Source of the DNA: Micromonospora_G sp040676775
GTDB lineage: Bacteria; Actinomycetota; Actinomycetes; Mycobacteriales; Micromonosporaceae
DNA: 64,000 nt
Assembly (NCBI RefSeq): GCF_040676775.1
Contig: NZ_JBFAPP010000003.1
Span: 310,001 to 374,000, forward strand
Reading direction: 5' to 3'
The position numbers and the translations under genes were made by a program. The notes beneath the pieces are model-generated. The model had not been told where the DNA came from and did not search any database. It worked only from the letters and a program-made list of their open reading frames with translations. Positions within the stretch are counted from its first letter, which is position 1; each line of letters starts with the position of its first letter. Below, in pieces: positions 16,688 to 25,325 of the stretch.

Positions 16688-17896
16688 TTATGGGCGTGGC
16701 AGCACCGGGAGGTTGTCGGCGTCGATCGTCTCCGGGTACTTCAGGCCGGCGCCGGTGTTGAGCACCACCACCCGCTCGTCGGCCCGGATCCAGCCACCGG
16801 CCCGCAGCTGCTTCGCCGCGGTCAGGCAGGCCGCGCCCTCGGGACAGAGCAGCAGCCCCTCACGGGCACCGAACTCACGCAGGTCGGCCAGGATGTCCTC
16901 GTCCCGTACGGCGATCGCGGTGCCCGCGGTGTCCCGCAGCGCGTCCAGGATCAGCTCGTCGCCGAGCGGCGCCGGTACGGTGATGCCGAACGCCACCGTC
17001 TGGGCGTCGACCCACGGCTCGGCCCGCCGGGCACCGGAACCGAAGGCGCGCACGATCGGGGCGCAGCCGGTCGACTGGACCGCCACCAGCCGGGGGAAGC
17101 GGTCGCCGATCCAGCCGAGCTGCCGCATCTCGTGCAGCGCCTTGTGGATGCCGATCAGCCCGACCCCGCCCCCGGTCGGGTAGAGGATCACGTCCGGGAC
17201 CTGCCAGCCGAGTTGCTCGACGATCTCGTACCCCATGGTCTTCTTGCCCTCGAGCCGGTACGGCTCCTTGAGCGTGCTGGCGTCGAAGATCGGGCCCTGC
17301 GCCGAGTCCGCCGACGCGGCGATCAAACCGGCGATGTAGCGCCCGGCGTCGTTGATCAAGCCGTCGATCAGGTGCAGGTCCGCTCCGGCGGCGATGCACT
17401 CCCGGCGGGTGATGGTCGGTGCGGCGACCGGCATCGCGATCGTCGCGCCGATGCCGGCACGGGCGGCGTACGTGGCCCAGGCGGCGCCCGCGTTGCCGTT
17501 GGTCGGCATCGCCACCCGGCGGATCCCGAGCTCCTTGGCCCGGGAGATCCCGACGGCCGCGCCGCGTGCCTTGAAGGAACCGGTCGGGATCAGTCCCTCG
17601 TCCTTGATCAACAGTCCGGGAAGGCCGATCCCGGCGCCGTAGCGGGGAGCGGCCACCATCGGCGTCCAGCCCTCGCCGAGCGTGGTCACGTACGCCGGGT
17701 CGGCCACCGGGAGCAGTTCACGGTAGCGCCACAGGTCGGCCGGACGGTCGGCGAACTCCGCCGGCTTGACCGCGGCGGCCACCGCGTCCAGGTCGTACCG
17801 GGCGAGCAGCGGGGAGCCGCAGGAGCAGAGGTTCTGCGGCTGGTCGGCCTCGGCGGTGTCGCCGCAGCGCGGGCACTCCAGGTGGGTCAGGTACAC
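16688..17896 (-). CDS. thrC: Threonine synthase (PLP-dependent)
   Basis: 402 residues. The N-terminus has a zinc-ribbon-like CPRC and CSCG pair, then LLPV, TLGEGWTPMV, and the PLP lysine in GLIPTGSFKARGAAVGIS. The phosphate-binding loop is MPTNGNAGAAWATYAARAG, and the C-terminal part has PTGGGVGLIGIHKAL. It should convert O-phosphohomoserine to threonine. The zinc-ribbon form is common among actinobacterial paralogues, and an alternative PLP lyase activity cannot be excluded because no other threonine genes adjoin. GTG 17896 has GAGGAGA just upstream. It is divergent from the aldo/keto reductase at 18103. Confidence 0.88.
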   Translation of the reverse strand: MYLTHLECPRCGDTAEADQPQNLCSCGSPLLARYDLDAVAAAVKPAEFADRPADLWRYRELLPVADPAYVTTLGEGWTPMVAAPRYGAGIGLPGLLIKDEGLIPTGSFKARGAAVGISRAKELGIRRVAMPTNGNAGAAWATYAARAGIGATIAMPVAAPTITRRECIAAGADLHLIDGLINDAGRYIAGLIAASADSAQGPIFDASTLKEPYRLEGKKTMGYEIVEQLGWQVPDVILYPTGGGVGLIGIHKALHEMRQLGWIGDRFPRLVAVQSTGCAPIVRAFGSGARRAEPWVDAQTVAFGITVPAPLGDELILDALRDTAGTAIAVRDEDILADLREFGAREGLLLCPEGAACLTAAKQLRAGGWIRADERVVVLNTGAGLKYPETIDADNLPVLPRP

Positions 17897-18102
17897 CGGT
17901 CTCCTCGGGTGGTCCGTGCGGCGGGCGGCTCCGGACGACGTCCGCGACGGGACACGGTCCGAAGATCAGAAACTGTACGCCGGGCGGCTGACCGGGGGTA
18001 CGCAGCCGTCCGTTGCCGTCCGGGTGGTCACCGCCACCGGTATTGTCCCCCTGGTCGGGCGACCCCGTGCATGGTCCCGGCTGCTGCGGGTAGGAGATCA
18101 CT

Positions 18103-18888
18103 ATGACCTCATCTGTGGACCAACCGACGGTCGCCCTGCCGGGCGAGGTGGCCATGCCGCTGGTCGGCTTCGGCACCTGGCAGGCCACCGGTCGGGCCTG
18201 TTACGAGGCGGTACTGGTCGCGCTGGAGGCTGGATACCGGCACATCGACACCGCCACCGCGTACGGCAACGAGGACGAGGTGGGTCGGGCGCTGCGGGAC
18301 AGCGGGGTGCCGCGCGAGGAGGTCTTCCTCACCACCAAACTCCCGCCCGAGCACGCCGGACACGAGCGGCGGACGCTGGCCGCGAGCCTGGCCGCCCTCG
18401 GCACCGACCACGTCGACCTGTGGTTGATCCACTGGCCGCCGCAGCGCGGTGGTGGGCTCGACACCTGGCGGGAGTTCGTCGCCGTACGCAACGAGGGGCT
18501 GGCCCGGGCCGTCGGCGTGAGCAACTACAGCACCACCCAGCTCGACGTGCTGATCCAGGCGACCTCGGTGGCGCCCGCGGTGAACCAGATCCGTTGGGGC
18601 CCGTCGCTGTACGACCCGGCGCGGGAGGCCGAGAACCGGCAGCGCGGGGTGGCGCTGGAGGGGTACAGCCCGTTCAAGAGCACCGACCTGCACGATCCGG
18701 TGCTGGTCGAGATAGCCAGGGCGCACGGCGTCACGACGAGCCAGGTGGTGCTCCGTTGGCACATCGACCACGGGGTGGTGGTGATCCCCAAGTCGGTCAC
18801 GCCGGACCGGATCAGGGCCAACTTCGACGTGTTCGGCTTCTCGCTGAGCGACGACGAACTGCGCCGGATCGACGGCCTCTCCGGCTGA
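18103..18888 (+). CDS. Aldo/keto reductase (AKR superfamily)
   Basis: 261 residues, the usual single-barrel length. The catalytic tetrad is visible: Asp and Tyr in GYRHIDTATAYGNEDEVG, Lys in VFLTTKLPPEHAG, and His in VDLWLIHWPPQ. The NADPH end has VVVIPKSVTPDRIRANFDVF, as in the 2,5-diketo-gluconate reductase group. It reduces a carbonyl with NADPH; the substrate is unknown. The usual QIEFHP segment reads QIRWGPSLYD here, so the substrate loop departs from the common form. ATG 18103 has GGAG seven bases before it. It stands alone between thrC and the surface protein. Confidence 0.9.
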   Translation: MTSSVDQPTVALPGEVAMPLVGFGTWQATGRACYEAVLVALEAGYRHIDTATAYGNEDEVGRALRDSGVPREEVFLTTKLPPEHAGHERRTLAASLAALGTDHVDLWLIHWPPQRGGGLDTWREFVAVRNEGLARAVGVSNYSTTQLDVLIQATSVAPAVNQIRWGPSLYDPAREAENRQRGVALEGYSPFKSTDLHDPVLVEIARAHGVTTSQVVLRWHIDHGVVVIPKSVTPDRIRANFDVFGFSLSDDELRRIDGLSG

Positions 18889-19065
18889 ACCCGAGCCGGG
18901 TACGGCCTCCAAAAAATCGGATAGTTTGCTAGATCTGGACGCTTGCGGTACGATCAGTCCGTTTTCGTCGTAACCGCCCTCTAAGTGGCTTCGTTACATG
19001 GATCGGGTTCCAGTAGTCCTTCCCGGCAGTCGGGAAGAGTCTGGCTTGATCTTGAGACGAGGCGA

Positions 19066-20937
19066 ATGGTGCGTCCTTTCTGGCGGAACACATCAACGGC
19101 AGTGTTGGCCCTGGCGCTCACCGGTGCGGCAACGCTCGGACTGGTGACGCCGGCTCTCGCGGCGGCGGGCGACGCGAGCGCCCGGGGCCTCGTGACCGAC
19201 CTCGACGCCGAGGTGCTCGGCGTTACGGTGATCAGCGCGAACGACACGATCGGTACGGCGACCGCACCGGCCGGCTTCGGTACGGACAGCGAAACCGCGG
19301 TCCCGATCGTCGTACCCGGCGCGGTCGGCGTGGTGTTCGGCGGCACGGTGGACGTCAGCGCCACCCGCGCTCCCGGTATCTCCCTGGCGTCGAGCACGAT
19401 CCAGGGGCTCTCGATCGGCGTCCTCGGCATCAGTGCGATCTCCGCCGACGAGATCTCCGCGGATGTGACCTGCCCGGCCATCGGCACGCAAACCGCTGCC
19501 ACCGTGGTGAACAACCTGCGGGTGTTCGGCGCACCGGTCGTCCTGGTCGCCAACGCCCCGGCGACCACCAGGAGTGCTCCCGTCACCGTCGCCGGCGTGG
19601 CCGACGCGGCGCTCAACATCTCGTTGACCCGCGTCGAGACGGTCACCGCGGGCGGGGCCACCGCCAGCGGCGTGATCGCCGCGGTCACGCTCACCGGCAC
19701 GGTGGTGGTGCCGATCAACATCAACGTGGGCAGCGTGATCCTGACCGAGGCCACCTGCGAGCGTGCGTTGCCCGCGGCGGCACCGACCGCCGCGACGATC
19801 GTCCCCAACTCCGGACCGCAGTCCGGCGGACAGCAGGTGACCATCACCGGCACCAACTTCATCCCCGGTGGCACGACCGTCACCTTCGACGGCGTACCGG
19901 CCACCAACGTCGTCGTCGCCCCGGCCGGCACCTCGCTGACCGCCACCACCCCGGCCGGTGAGGTCGGCCCGGCGTCAGTTGTGGTCAGCACCTCCAGCGG
20001 CGACTCCGACTCGCTGGCGTACACGTACATCGCCGACGGCAGCGACGCGGTCATCACCAGCCTGGCCCCGACCTTCGGCCCCACCGCGGGTGGCACCACC
20101 GTCACCATCGTCGGCAGCGGCTTCGAGGGCGTCACCGGAGTGACCTTCGACGGGATTCCCGGCACCGGCTTCACCGTGAACCCGGCGGCGACCGAGATCA
20201 CCGTGGTGACCCCGAGCAACGCGGCGGGCCCGGCCGTGGTGAACCTGGTCTTCCCGGCCGGTACGGCGCTCGCGCCGGTGTTCACCTTCGTCGCACCGAC
20301 GATCACCGACGTCGTACCCGACACGGGCCCGACCTCGGGCGGCACCAGCGTGACGATCACCGGTACCGGCTTCACCGGCGCCACCGGGGTGACCTTCGGC
20401 GGCAACCTCGGCACCAACCTGGTGGTGAACGGCGCGGGCACCTCGCTGACCGTCACCACGCCGGTCGGACCGGTCGGACCGGTCGACGTGGTCGTACTCC
20501 TGGAGGGACCGGACGCCACCGCGCCGGACGGCTTCACCTACGTGCTGGCCGCGCCCACCATCAGCGACCTCGACCCGGACCAGGGCCCGACCGGTGGCGG
20601 CACGACCGTCACGGTCGACGGCAGTGGACTCGTACCGGGCGCGACCATCGTGAACATCTGCGGGCGGTCCATCCCGGCCACCGCGGTCACGGTCAGCCCC
20701 GACGGCCTGTCGCTGACCTTCGTGACCCCGCCCTGCGCGAGCGGGAACACCACCGTAAGCGTGACCACCGAGCTGGGCAGCTCCAACGGCCTGCCCTTCC
20801 GCTACGTGGCGGGTGGCCTGCCGGTCACCGGTGCCTCGGTGGGCACGCTGCTCACCGTCGCGCTGCTGCTGATCGGTGCCGGAGCGGTGGCACTGATGGT
20901 GATCCGCCGCCGTACGCGGCTCTCCTTCACCGTCTGA
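19066..20937 (+). CDS. Sortase-anchored surface protein with four IPT/TIG domains
   Basis: 623 residues. A signal peptide (STAVLALALTGAATLGLVTPALA) is followed by an unfamiliar beta-rich region to about residue 235 with many Val/Thr/Ala. Four IPT/TIG repeats then begin near residues 239, 327, 410 and 495, each with the P-x-x-G-P-x-x-GG-x-x-V-T-I pattern. The C-terminus is a sorting signal: LPVTG near residue 584, a hydrophobic helix, and a basic tail RRRTRLSF. It should be cross-linked to peptidoglycan by a housekeeping sortase. IPT domains bind sugars or proteins, so adhesion or polymer binding is plausible. ATG 19066 starts just before the signal peptide; an upstream ATG at 18985 would add 27 unlikely residues. 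Confidence 0.88.
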   Translation: MVRPFWRNTSTAVLALALTGAATLGLVTPALAAAGDASARGLVTDLDAEVLGVTVISANDTIGTATAPAGFGTDSETAVPIVVPGAVGVVFGGTVDVSATRAPGISLASSTIQGLSIGVLGISAISADEISADVTCPAIGTQTAATVVNNLRVFGAPVVLVANAPATTRSAPVTVAGVADAALNISLTRVETVTAGGATASGVIAAVTLTGTVVVPININVGSVILTEATCERALPAAAPTAATIVPNSGPQSGGQQVTITGTNFIPGGTTVTFDGVPATNVVVAPAGTSLTATTPAGEVGPASVVVSTSSGDSDSLAYTYIADGSDAVITSLAPTFGPTAGGTTVTIVGSGFEGVTGVTFDGIPGTGFTVNPAATEITVVTPSNAAGPAVVNLVFPAGTALAPVFTFVAPTITDVVPDTGPTSGGTSVTITGTGFTGATGVTFGGNLGTNLVVNGAGTSLTVTTPVGPVGPVDVVVLLEGPDATAPDGFTYVLAAPTISDLDPDQGPTGGGTTVTVDGSGLVPGATIVNICGRSIPATAVTVSPDGLSLTFVTPPCASGNTTVSVTTELGSSNGLPFRYVAGGLPVTGASVGTLLTVALLLIGAGAVALMVIRRRTRLSFTV

Positions 20938-21032
20938 TCCACCGGCACGTCTGATCCACCGACAACCGATCCGGGCTCCTGGGCATCCGCCCCGGAGCCC
21001 GGATCCGTTCGATGCCGGCGTGGGTACGGCTC

Positions 21033-21038
21033 TAGGGT
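21033..21038 (+). promoter_or_regulatory. Leaderless -10 box (TAGGGT) of the HTH-TOBE gene
   Basis: TAGGGT is six bases before GTG 21045. No ribosome-binding site is visible. Confidence 0.6.
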
Positions 21039-21044
21039 GGTCGG

Positions 21045-21434
21045 GTGGCGACGTATCGGATGGGCGAGGCGGCCGAGCTGCTCGGGGTCAGCGTGGACAC
21101 GGTACGGCGCTGGGTGGACGCCGGCCGGCTCACCGCGACCAGGGACGAGCACGGCCACCGCAGCATCGCCGGTACGGATCTCGCCGGCTTCGCCCGGTCG
21201 CTCGCCGAGACTCCCGACGGTGGCACCGGCCGCTCCTCGGCGCGCAACCGGTTGCGTGGCATCGTGACCGCGGTCAGCCGGGATTCGGTGATGGCGCAGG
21301 TCGACATCCAGGCCGGACCATTCCGGGTGGTGTCGCTGATGAGCCGCGAGGCGGTCGACGAACTCGGCCTGGACGTGGGGTCCACCGCGGTCGCCGTGAT
21401 CAAATCCACCACCGTGGTGGTGGAACGAGCCTGA
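21045..21434 (+). CDS. HTH-TOBE (molybdate/pterin-binding type) regulator
   Basis: 129 residues in two parts. The first about 60 form a MerR/excisionase helix-turn-helix: YRMGEAAELLGVSVDTVRRWVDAGRLTATRDEHGHRSI. Residues about 65-129 form a TOBE/Mop barrel: RNRLRGIVTAVSRDSVMAQVDIQAGPFRVVSLMSREAVDELGL ending VAVIKSTTVVVE. Mop domains bind molybdate or tungstate, so this is probably a one-component regulator of molybdate uptake or molybdoenzymes. No modABC genes are in the window, and the only hint is the MOSC protein far away. GTG 21045 is supported by the leaderless -10 box. Confidence 0.88.
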   Translation: MATYRMGEAAELLGVSVDTVRRWVDAGRLTATRDEHGHRSIAGTDLAGFARSLAETPDGGTGRSSARNRLRGIVTAVSRDSVMAQVDIQAGPFRVVSLMSREAVDELGLDVGSTAVAVIKSTTVVVERA

Positions 21435-21449
21435 GCGCTCGATCGAGCC

Positions 21450-21502
21450 TTAGGAAGGTCCCCTTCCTATACGAAAAAGCGATAAGAAGGGTCCTTCCTT
21501 AC
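21450..21502. repeat. Compound inverted repeat after the HTH-TOBE gene
   Basis: TAGGAAGG (21451-21458) pairs with CCTTCCTA (21462-21469), and the whole half is mirrored imperfectly by the segment at about 21483-21501 across the A-rich spacer ACGAAAAAGC. It starts 16 bases after the stop and probably ends transcription. Confidence 0.7.
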
Positions 21503-21916
21503 CGATTGGTGGGATGGGTACGCGCGCTCGTCCAATTCGGATCGTGAGTGGTGTGCACCTCTGCGTGAGGAGTTCGTTTGTCGTAACCGGTTCCGGGGCG
21601 CCGGCCGCGCCGGCTGCCTCCGGTGACGGCCCGATCGACCACCGCGGTTACTCAGAGTGTTGTGGCGGGGCTCATTGAGCAATGTTGTCTTGCTGCCCTG
21701 ACCTGGTGTATTACCGATCTGGACGCCCGCACTGTCAATTCCGTGACTAACGGTCAGTATGTGTGGTGCCGCTGCGCGTTGCCCGTGGATTTTCTCGCCG
21801 ATCTAGGGCAAAGTGGCCTCACCCACGTGACCGAACCACTCGACCCGCCCTGCATCCGAGGGAAAAAGGTCGGGCGCAGCGGGTGTGTGGAGATATAGGG
21901 ACCTGGGGTGGAGCCA
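21503..21916. other. Gene-free stretch of about 410 bases
   Basis: One small open frame (21623-21898) exists but has no ribosome-binding site, mixed codon use and no recognisable motif, so I do not call it. Part of the region (about 21650-21800) is AT-richer than average and probably holds the promoter and a long leader for the gene at 21929. Confidence 0.5.
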
Positions 21917-21928
21917 TGGGGAGGCGCA

Positions 21929-22984
21929 ATGACGAACAATGAGGTGAACCGCGGCGGCGCAGTGCCGCCGATGTGGGGGCACTACAGCGAGTCGGAACCC
22001 GATTTTGCCACCTGTCTGCTCTATCTGGACTGTGGCGACGATCCGTCCCGCAGCCTCGCGCTGCTGGAGCACTGGTACGACGAGGCCTGCCGGCTGCTGC
22101 TGCCGTTCGTACAACCGGCGGGGGCGCCCGAACCGTGGCTGTCGCTGAGCGCGTACGAGCAGAACCCGGACGGGCGGGCCCGCCGTCGCCGGCCACAGCG
22201 CTGGGTGGACGGGCTGACCGAGGGGCTCTACCAGCTCTCGGCGCACTGGGCCGACGTCGACCCGGCGGCCGTCGCCTCCGAACTCGAACTCTACGTTTTC
22301 CGGTTCGCGCACCAGCGGCACCTCAAGTTGCAGGTGTCGGTGGGCTTCGAGGGCCGTCCAGGACGCCTCGCGCAGGTGCTCCCGGCACTGGTCGAGCTGA
22401 CCAGGCGGGTCGGCGACGTGGCCAACCCGTCGTACGGCGAGATCGTCATCAACGCCGGCACGGTGGCGCCGGCCACCCTGCTCGACTCGGTGCTCGCCCG
22501 GCCGGTCGAGGAGTCGGCCCAGTCCAGCCGCGGTTACCTGCGCGGCTACGAGTGGGTGACGCTCTGCCCGGAGGAACTGGTCGCCCGCCTCGGTGGTGTC
22601 GCCGCGCTGCGGGAAACCGGTGCGTTCGCCGAGGTCGTGCCGCTGTCGTACGGTGGCGCGCTGCTGCGGGCGACGTACTCGCCGGCCGACTACCGGGGTG
22701 ACCGCGTACGGGCCGTGTTCCAGGCGCTCGCACCCGTGCTGCCGCCGGGCGAACCGCGCGATCTGCCGGCCGACCTGCCGGGGCAGGACCTGAGCCGGTT
22801 GGTCTTCGCCGACGCCGGATACCCGTACGGGGCACTCGCCCTCGGTGCGCCGTTGCCCCCCAAGGGTGGCGGTGCCGCGGCGGCACCTTCCCGCCCGCAG
22901 CAGCCCGTGCAGGCGATGGCGCCGCAGGGCTGGGCCGGCTACGGCTCGCCCGGCGGTGCGGCACCCGTACGGCGCGATTTCTGA
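21929..22984 (+). CDS. Hypothetical 351-residue protein
   Basis: I do not recognise this family. It begins MTNNEVNRGGAVPPMWGHYSE, has no signal peptide or membrane segment, and looks like a soluble mixed alpha/beta protein: ATCLLYLDCGDDPSRSLALLEHWYDEACRLLLPF, then a strand-rich middle (HLKLQVSVGFEGRPGRLAQVL), then RGYEWVTLCPEELVARLGG. The segment RGYEWVTLCPEELVARLG followed by EVVPLSYGGALLRAT recalls immunity-type or DUF3396-like proteins that pair with secreted toxins, but that is only a resemblance. The last about 45 residues are Gly/Ala/Pro-rich and disordered. ATG 21929 has GGGGAGG upstream. Confidence 0.72.
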   Translation: MTNNEVNRGGAVPPMWGHYSESEPDFATCLLYLDCGDDPSRSLALLEHWYDEACRLLLPFVQPAGAPEPWLSLSAYEQNPDGRARRRRPQRWVDGLTEGLYQLSAHWADVDPAAVASELELYVFRFAHQRHLKLQVSVGFEGRPGRLAQVLPALVELTRRVGDVANPSYGEIVINAGTVAPATLLDSVLARPVEESAQSSRGYLRGYEWVTLCPEELVARLGGVAALRETGAFAEVVPLSYGGALLRATYSPADYRGDRVRAVFQALAPVLPPGEPRDLPADLPGQDLSRLVFADAGYPYGALALGAPLPPKGGGAAAAPSRPQQPVQAMAPQGWAGYGSPGGAAPVRRDF

Positions 22985-23060
22985 GCCCCTGGTCGTCCGG
23001 GTCCGGTGGGCCGCGTCCCGGACGACCAGGGGTGGCGTGAAGCTCAGCCCCGGTGGTGGC

Positions 23061-24221
23061 TCAGCCTCGGGTGCAGGCGGTGCCGTTCAGGGTGAAAGCG
23101 GTCGGCGAGGTGTAGCCGCCGCTGTGCGTGCCCTGGTGCCCGAAGGTGACCGTGGCGCCGGGGGCGATGGTGCCGTTCCACCCGATGTTCCGGGCGGTCA
23201 CCGCTGACCCGCTCTGGGTCACCGTGGCGTTCCACGCGCTGGTCACCTGCTGCCCGGACGGCAGGCTGTAGGCCAGCGTCCAGCCGTTGACCGGGCTGGA
23301 TCCGGTGTTGGTGATGCTGACGTCGGCGGTGAAGCCGTTCTGCCAGGAGTTCGAGGTGTAGCCGACGCGGCAGGCACCGGTGCCCGGGTTCGTCGGCGGC
23401 GTGGTGGGCGGTCCGCCGGTGGGCGGTGTGGTCGGCGGGTTGGTGGGTGGCGTGGTCGGCGGGGTGCCGCTGTTGACCGCGGCGGCGAACGAGGTGACGC
23501 CGAGCCCGGCGCCGCCCTGCCACGGCTCGAAGCCGGCCTGGATGCTGGTCAGGTACCAGGAGTTGGTGATCGCGCCCCGGTTGCGTACGTCGTTGACGAA
23601 GTCGAGCACGCTGAAGTTCCAACTGGTGATCGCCGACGGCGCGAGGTACGAGATCACGTTGTTGCCGCCGTTGTTGCCGGTCCACACCTCCCAGCTGCGC
23701 CCGCCGACGGTCGCACTGCCGGTACGCGACCCGATCGGCTGGATCGAGCCCTGCCGGTTGAACCAGATCATGATCTCCATCTGGTTCACACCGGTCGTCT
23801 TCGGCGCCGGATCGAGCCAGATGTCGTACGACGCGTTGTAGGTCGCGCCGCCGACGTACGTGTAGTTGATGCTGCTGGTGGCGCTGCTGATCCGGCTGAC
23901 CTGGAGCGGCAGGTTGCTGCCCGGTGAGCAGTTGCCGTAGTGGCACCCGAGATACACCGACGGGTACGACACCGGCGCACCGTTGGTCGGCGCGGAGCCC
24001 TGCTGGCTGAGCACCGAGAAGCCGGTCGAGGTGACGTTGATGCACTGCTGGGCGGTGGTGCCCCAGCGGTTGTTCTGGACCACGTAGCGGCCCTGGATCG
24101 TGGTGGTGCCGTATTGCTCGCAGATCTGGGTGTCGGCCTGGGCGGGGCCGGCGGCCACGATGGCGACGAGCGAGCCCGCGACGAGCAGGCCGGCCGCCGC
24201 GATGGCGCGGACGGTTTTCAT
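23061..24221 (-). CDS. Secreted endoglucanase, GH12 plus CBM2
   Basis: 386 residues. Sec signal peptide ending PAQA-DTQ near residue 30. The GH12 domain (about 31-248) starts DTQICEQYGTTTIQGRYVVQNNRWG, has the nucleophile Glu in GVNQMEIMIWFNR near 146 and the acid/base Glu in SIQAGFEPWQGG near 231, all as in Streptomyces CelB-type enzymes. A Thr/Pro linker (TPPTTPPTNPPTTPP) leads to a CBM2 from about 284 with WQNGFTADVSITNTG and two terminal Cys for the usual disulfide. It cuts internal beta-1,4 bonds of cellulose outside the cell and binds crystalline cellulose. GGAGAA precedes the ATG. A CebR-like box lies about 116 bases upstream. Confidence 0.96.
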   Translation of the reverse strand: MKTVRAIAAAGLLVAGSLVAIVAAGPAQADTQICEQYGTTTIQGRYVVQNNRWGTTAQQCINVTSTGFSVLSQQGSAPTNGAPVSYPSVYLGCHYGNCSPGSNLPLQVSRISSATSSINYTYVGGATYNASYDIWLDPAPKTTGVNQMEIMIWFNRQGSIQPIGSRTGSATVGGRSWEVWTGNNGGNNVISYLAPSAITSWNFSVLDFVNDVRNRGAITNSWYLTSIQAGFEPWQGGAGLGVTSFAAAVNSGTPPTTPPTNPPTTPPTGGPPTTPPTNPGTGACRVGYTSNSWQNGFTADVSITNTGSSPVNGWTLAYSLPSGQQVTSAWNATVTQSGSAVTARNIGWNGTIAPGATVTFGHQGTHSGGYTSPTAFTLNGTACTRG

Positions 24222-24336
24222 GGGGTTCTCCTAGGACGGTGGGTGGCCGTGGAGACGATGGCTGGTGCGGGTGTGCCGGAGCGGTTTCTGGTGGCAGAGT
24301 GTTGGTTGGCGGCGGGATGTTCCCTGGTGGCAGAGC

Positions 24337-24350
24337 CGGGAGCGCTCCCA
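24337..24350 (-). promoter_or_regulatory. CebR-like operator upstream of the endoglucanase
   Basis: CGGGAGCGCTCCCA differs at one base from the 14-base palindrome TGGGAGCGCTCCCA bound by the cellobiose-responsive repressor CebR in Streptomyces. Its place upstream of a cellulase gene fits induction by cellobiose. Confidence 0.75.
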
Positions 24351-24471
24351 CCGCTACGCAATACATTTACATGCGTCAAAGTGAAGCGCAACCTGCGACC
24401 CTGACCCCGTACGCCCCGCGCCCTCGTGGGTGTTCCGCGACCTGAACGCCGTACCCCTGTAGGGTCGGGGT

Positions 24472-25266
24472 TCAGAGGGCGGGTAGGAGCGGGCGCGCGG
24501 CTCGGATCTGGGCCAGGGTGGTGCCGAGGGCGGCGACGATCCGCGCCTCGCTGGTGTCGTCGAGGCGGCTGGCCGGGACGGAGAGGCTGATCGCGTCGGT
24601 GGCCGGGGCCTGCAGCGGTACGGCCATCGCGAAGCAGACGATGCCCTCGGTGTTCTCCTCGCGGTCCATCGCGTAACCGCGGGACCGGATGGTCGCCAAC
24701 TCCTCGTGCAGCGCGCCGGGGTCGGTGATGGTCCGCGCGGTGAGCGCGGTCAGCGGCCAGTGCAGCAGCCGGTCGACCGCCTCGTCGGGGCGCTCGGCGA
24801 GCAGCACCTTGCCCAGCGCGGTGGCGTGTGCCGGCAGGTGGCGGCCGATCGCGCTGTAGAGCCGCAGCGGGTGCACCGACTCTCGCTTGGCCAGGTAGAC
24901 CACGTGCGGACCGTCGAGCCGGCCGAGGTGGACCGTCTCGCCGAACTGTGTGGCGAGCTGGTCGAGCACCCCGCTGAGCAGCCCGGTCACCGTGTCCGTC
25001 TCCAGGTAGGCCGCGCCCACCTGCAGGGCGCGTACGCCCAGCCCGAACCGGGTGCCGGTGGGGTCCGCCTCGACCCAACCGCGCTGGATCATCGTGCGCA
25101 GGATGCCGTGCAGGCTGCTCTTCGGGATCGCCAGCGCGCGGGCCAGTTCGCCCAGGGAGCGGGGACCGGCGCCGTCGGCCAGCGCCTCCAGCACGTCCAG
25201 GGTCCGCCCGGCGGACTTCACCGGCTGGAAGGCCTCGCCCCTGGTCGCGTCGGCGGTGCTCGTCAT
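24472..25266 (-). CDS. IclR-family regulator (KdgR-like)
   Basis: 264 residues. N-terminal winged helix-turn-helix: VKSAGRTLDVLEALADGAGPRSLGELARALAIPKSSLHGILRTMIQRGWVE. The C-terminal effector domain has VYLAKRESVHPLRLYSAIGRHLPAHATALGKVLLAERP, as in IclR sensors of small organic acids. It is divergent from eda-kdgK and so most likely represses that operon until 2-keto-3-deoxygluconate or a related acid appears; the effector is inference. I chose ATG 25266 (MTSTADATRGE), because the longer frame to 25347 would run across the divergent promoter. The ribosome-binding site is weak. Confidence 0.9.
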   Translation of the reverse strand: MTSTADATRGEAFQPVKSAGRTLDVLEALADGAGPRSLGELARALAIPKSSLHGILRTMIQRGWVEADPTGTRFGLGVRALQVGAAYLETDTVTGLLSGVLDQLATQFGETVHLGRLDGPHVVYLAKRESVHPLRLYSAIGRHLPAHATALGKVLLAERPDEAVDRLLHWPLTALTARTITDPGALHEELATIRSRGYAMDREENTEGIVCFAMAVPLQAPATDAISLSVPASRLDDTSEARIVAALGTTLAQIRAARPLLPAL

Positions 25267-25285
25267 GTCGGTCACTCTAGCCCGC

Positions 25286-25313
25286 TTGACAGCCGGTACG
25301 GCCGCAGTAGGGT
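25286..25313 (+). promoter_or_regulatory. eda-kdgK promoter, leaderless
   Basis: TTGACA (25286-25291) and TAGGGT (25308-25313) with a 16-base spacer. The expected transcript start coincides with GTG 25321, seven bases after the -10 box. It is the clearest sigma-70-type promoter in the window. Confidence 0.75.
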
Positions 25314-25325
25314 CACGTATGTGAC
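25312..25325. promoter_or_regulatory. Candidate IclR operator over the eda start
   Basis: GTCAC-GTAT-GTGAC is an inverted repeat that overlaps the -10 box end, the expected transcript start and the GTG start codon. A half site GGTCAC lies near 25270 towards the IclR gene. IclR binding is inference. Confidence 0.5.

Noticed and set aside
21623..21898. 91-codon frame in the gap before the 351-residue gene
   Set aside because: No ribosome-binding site, no TANNNT box at the right distance, irregular codon use and no recognisable motif.
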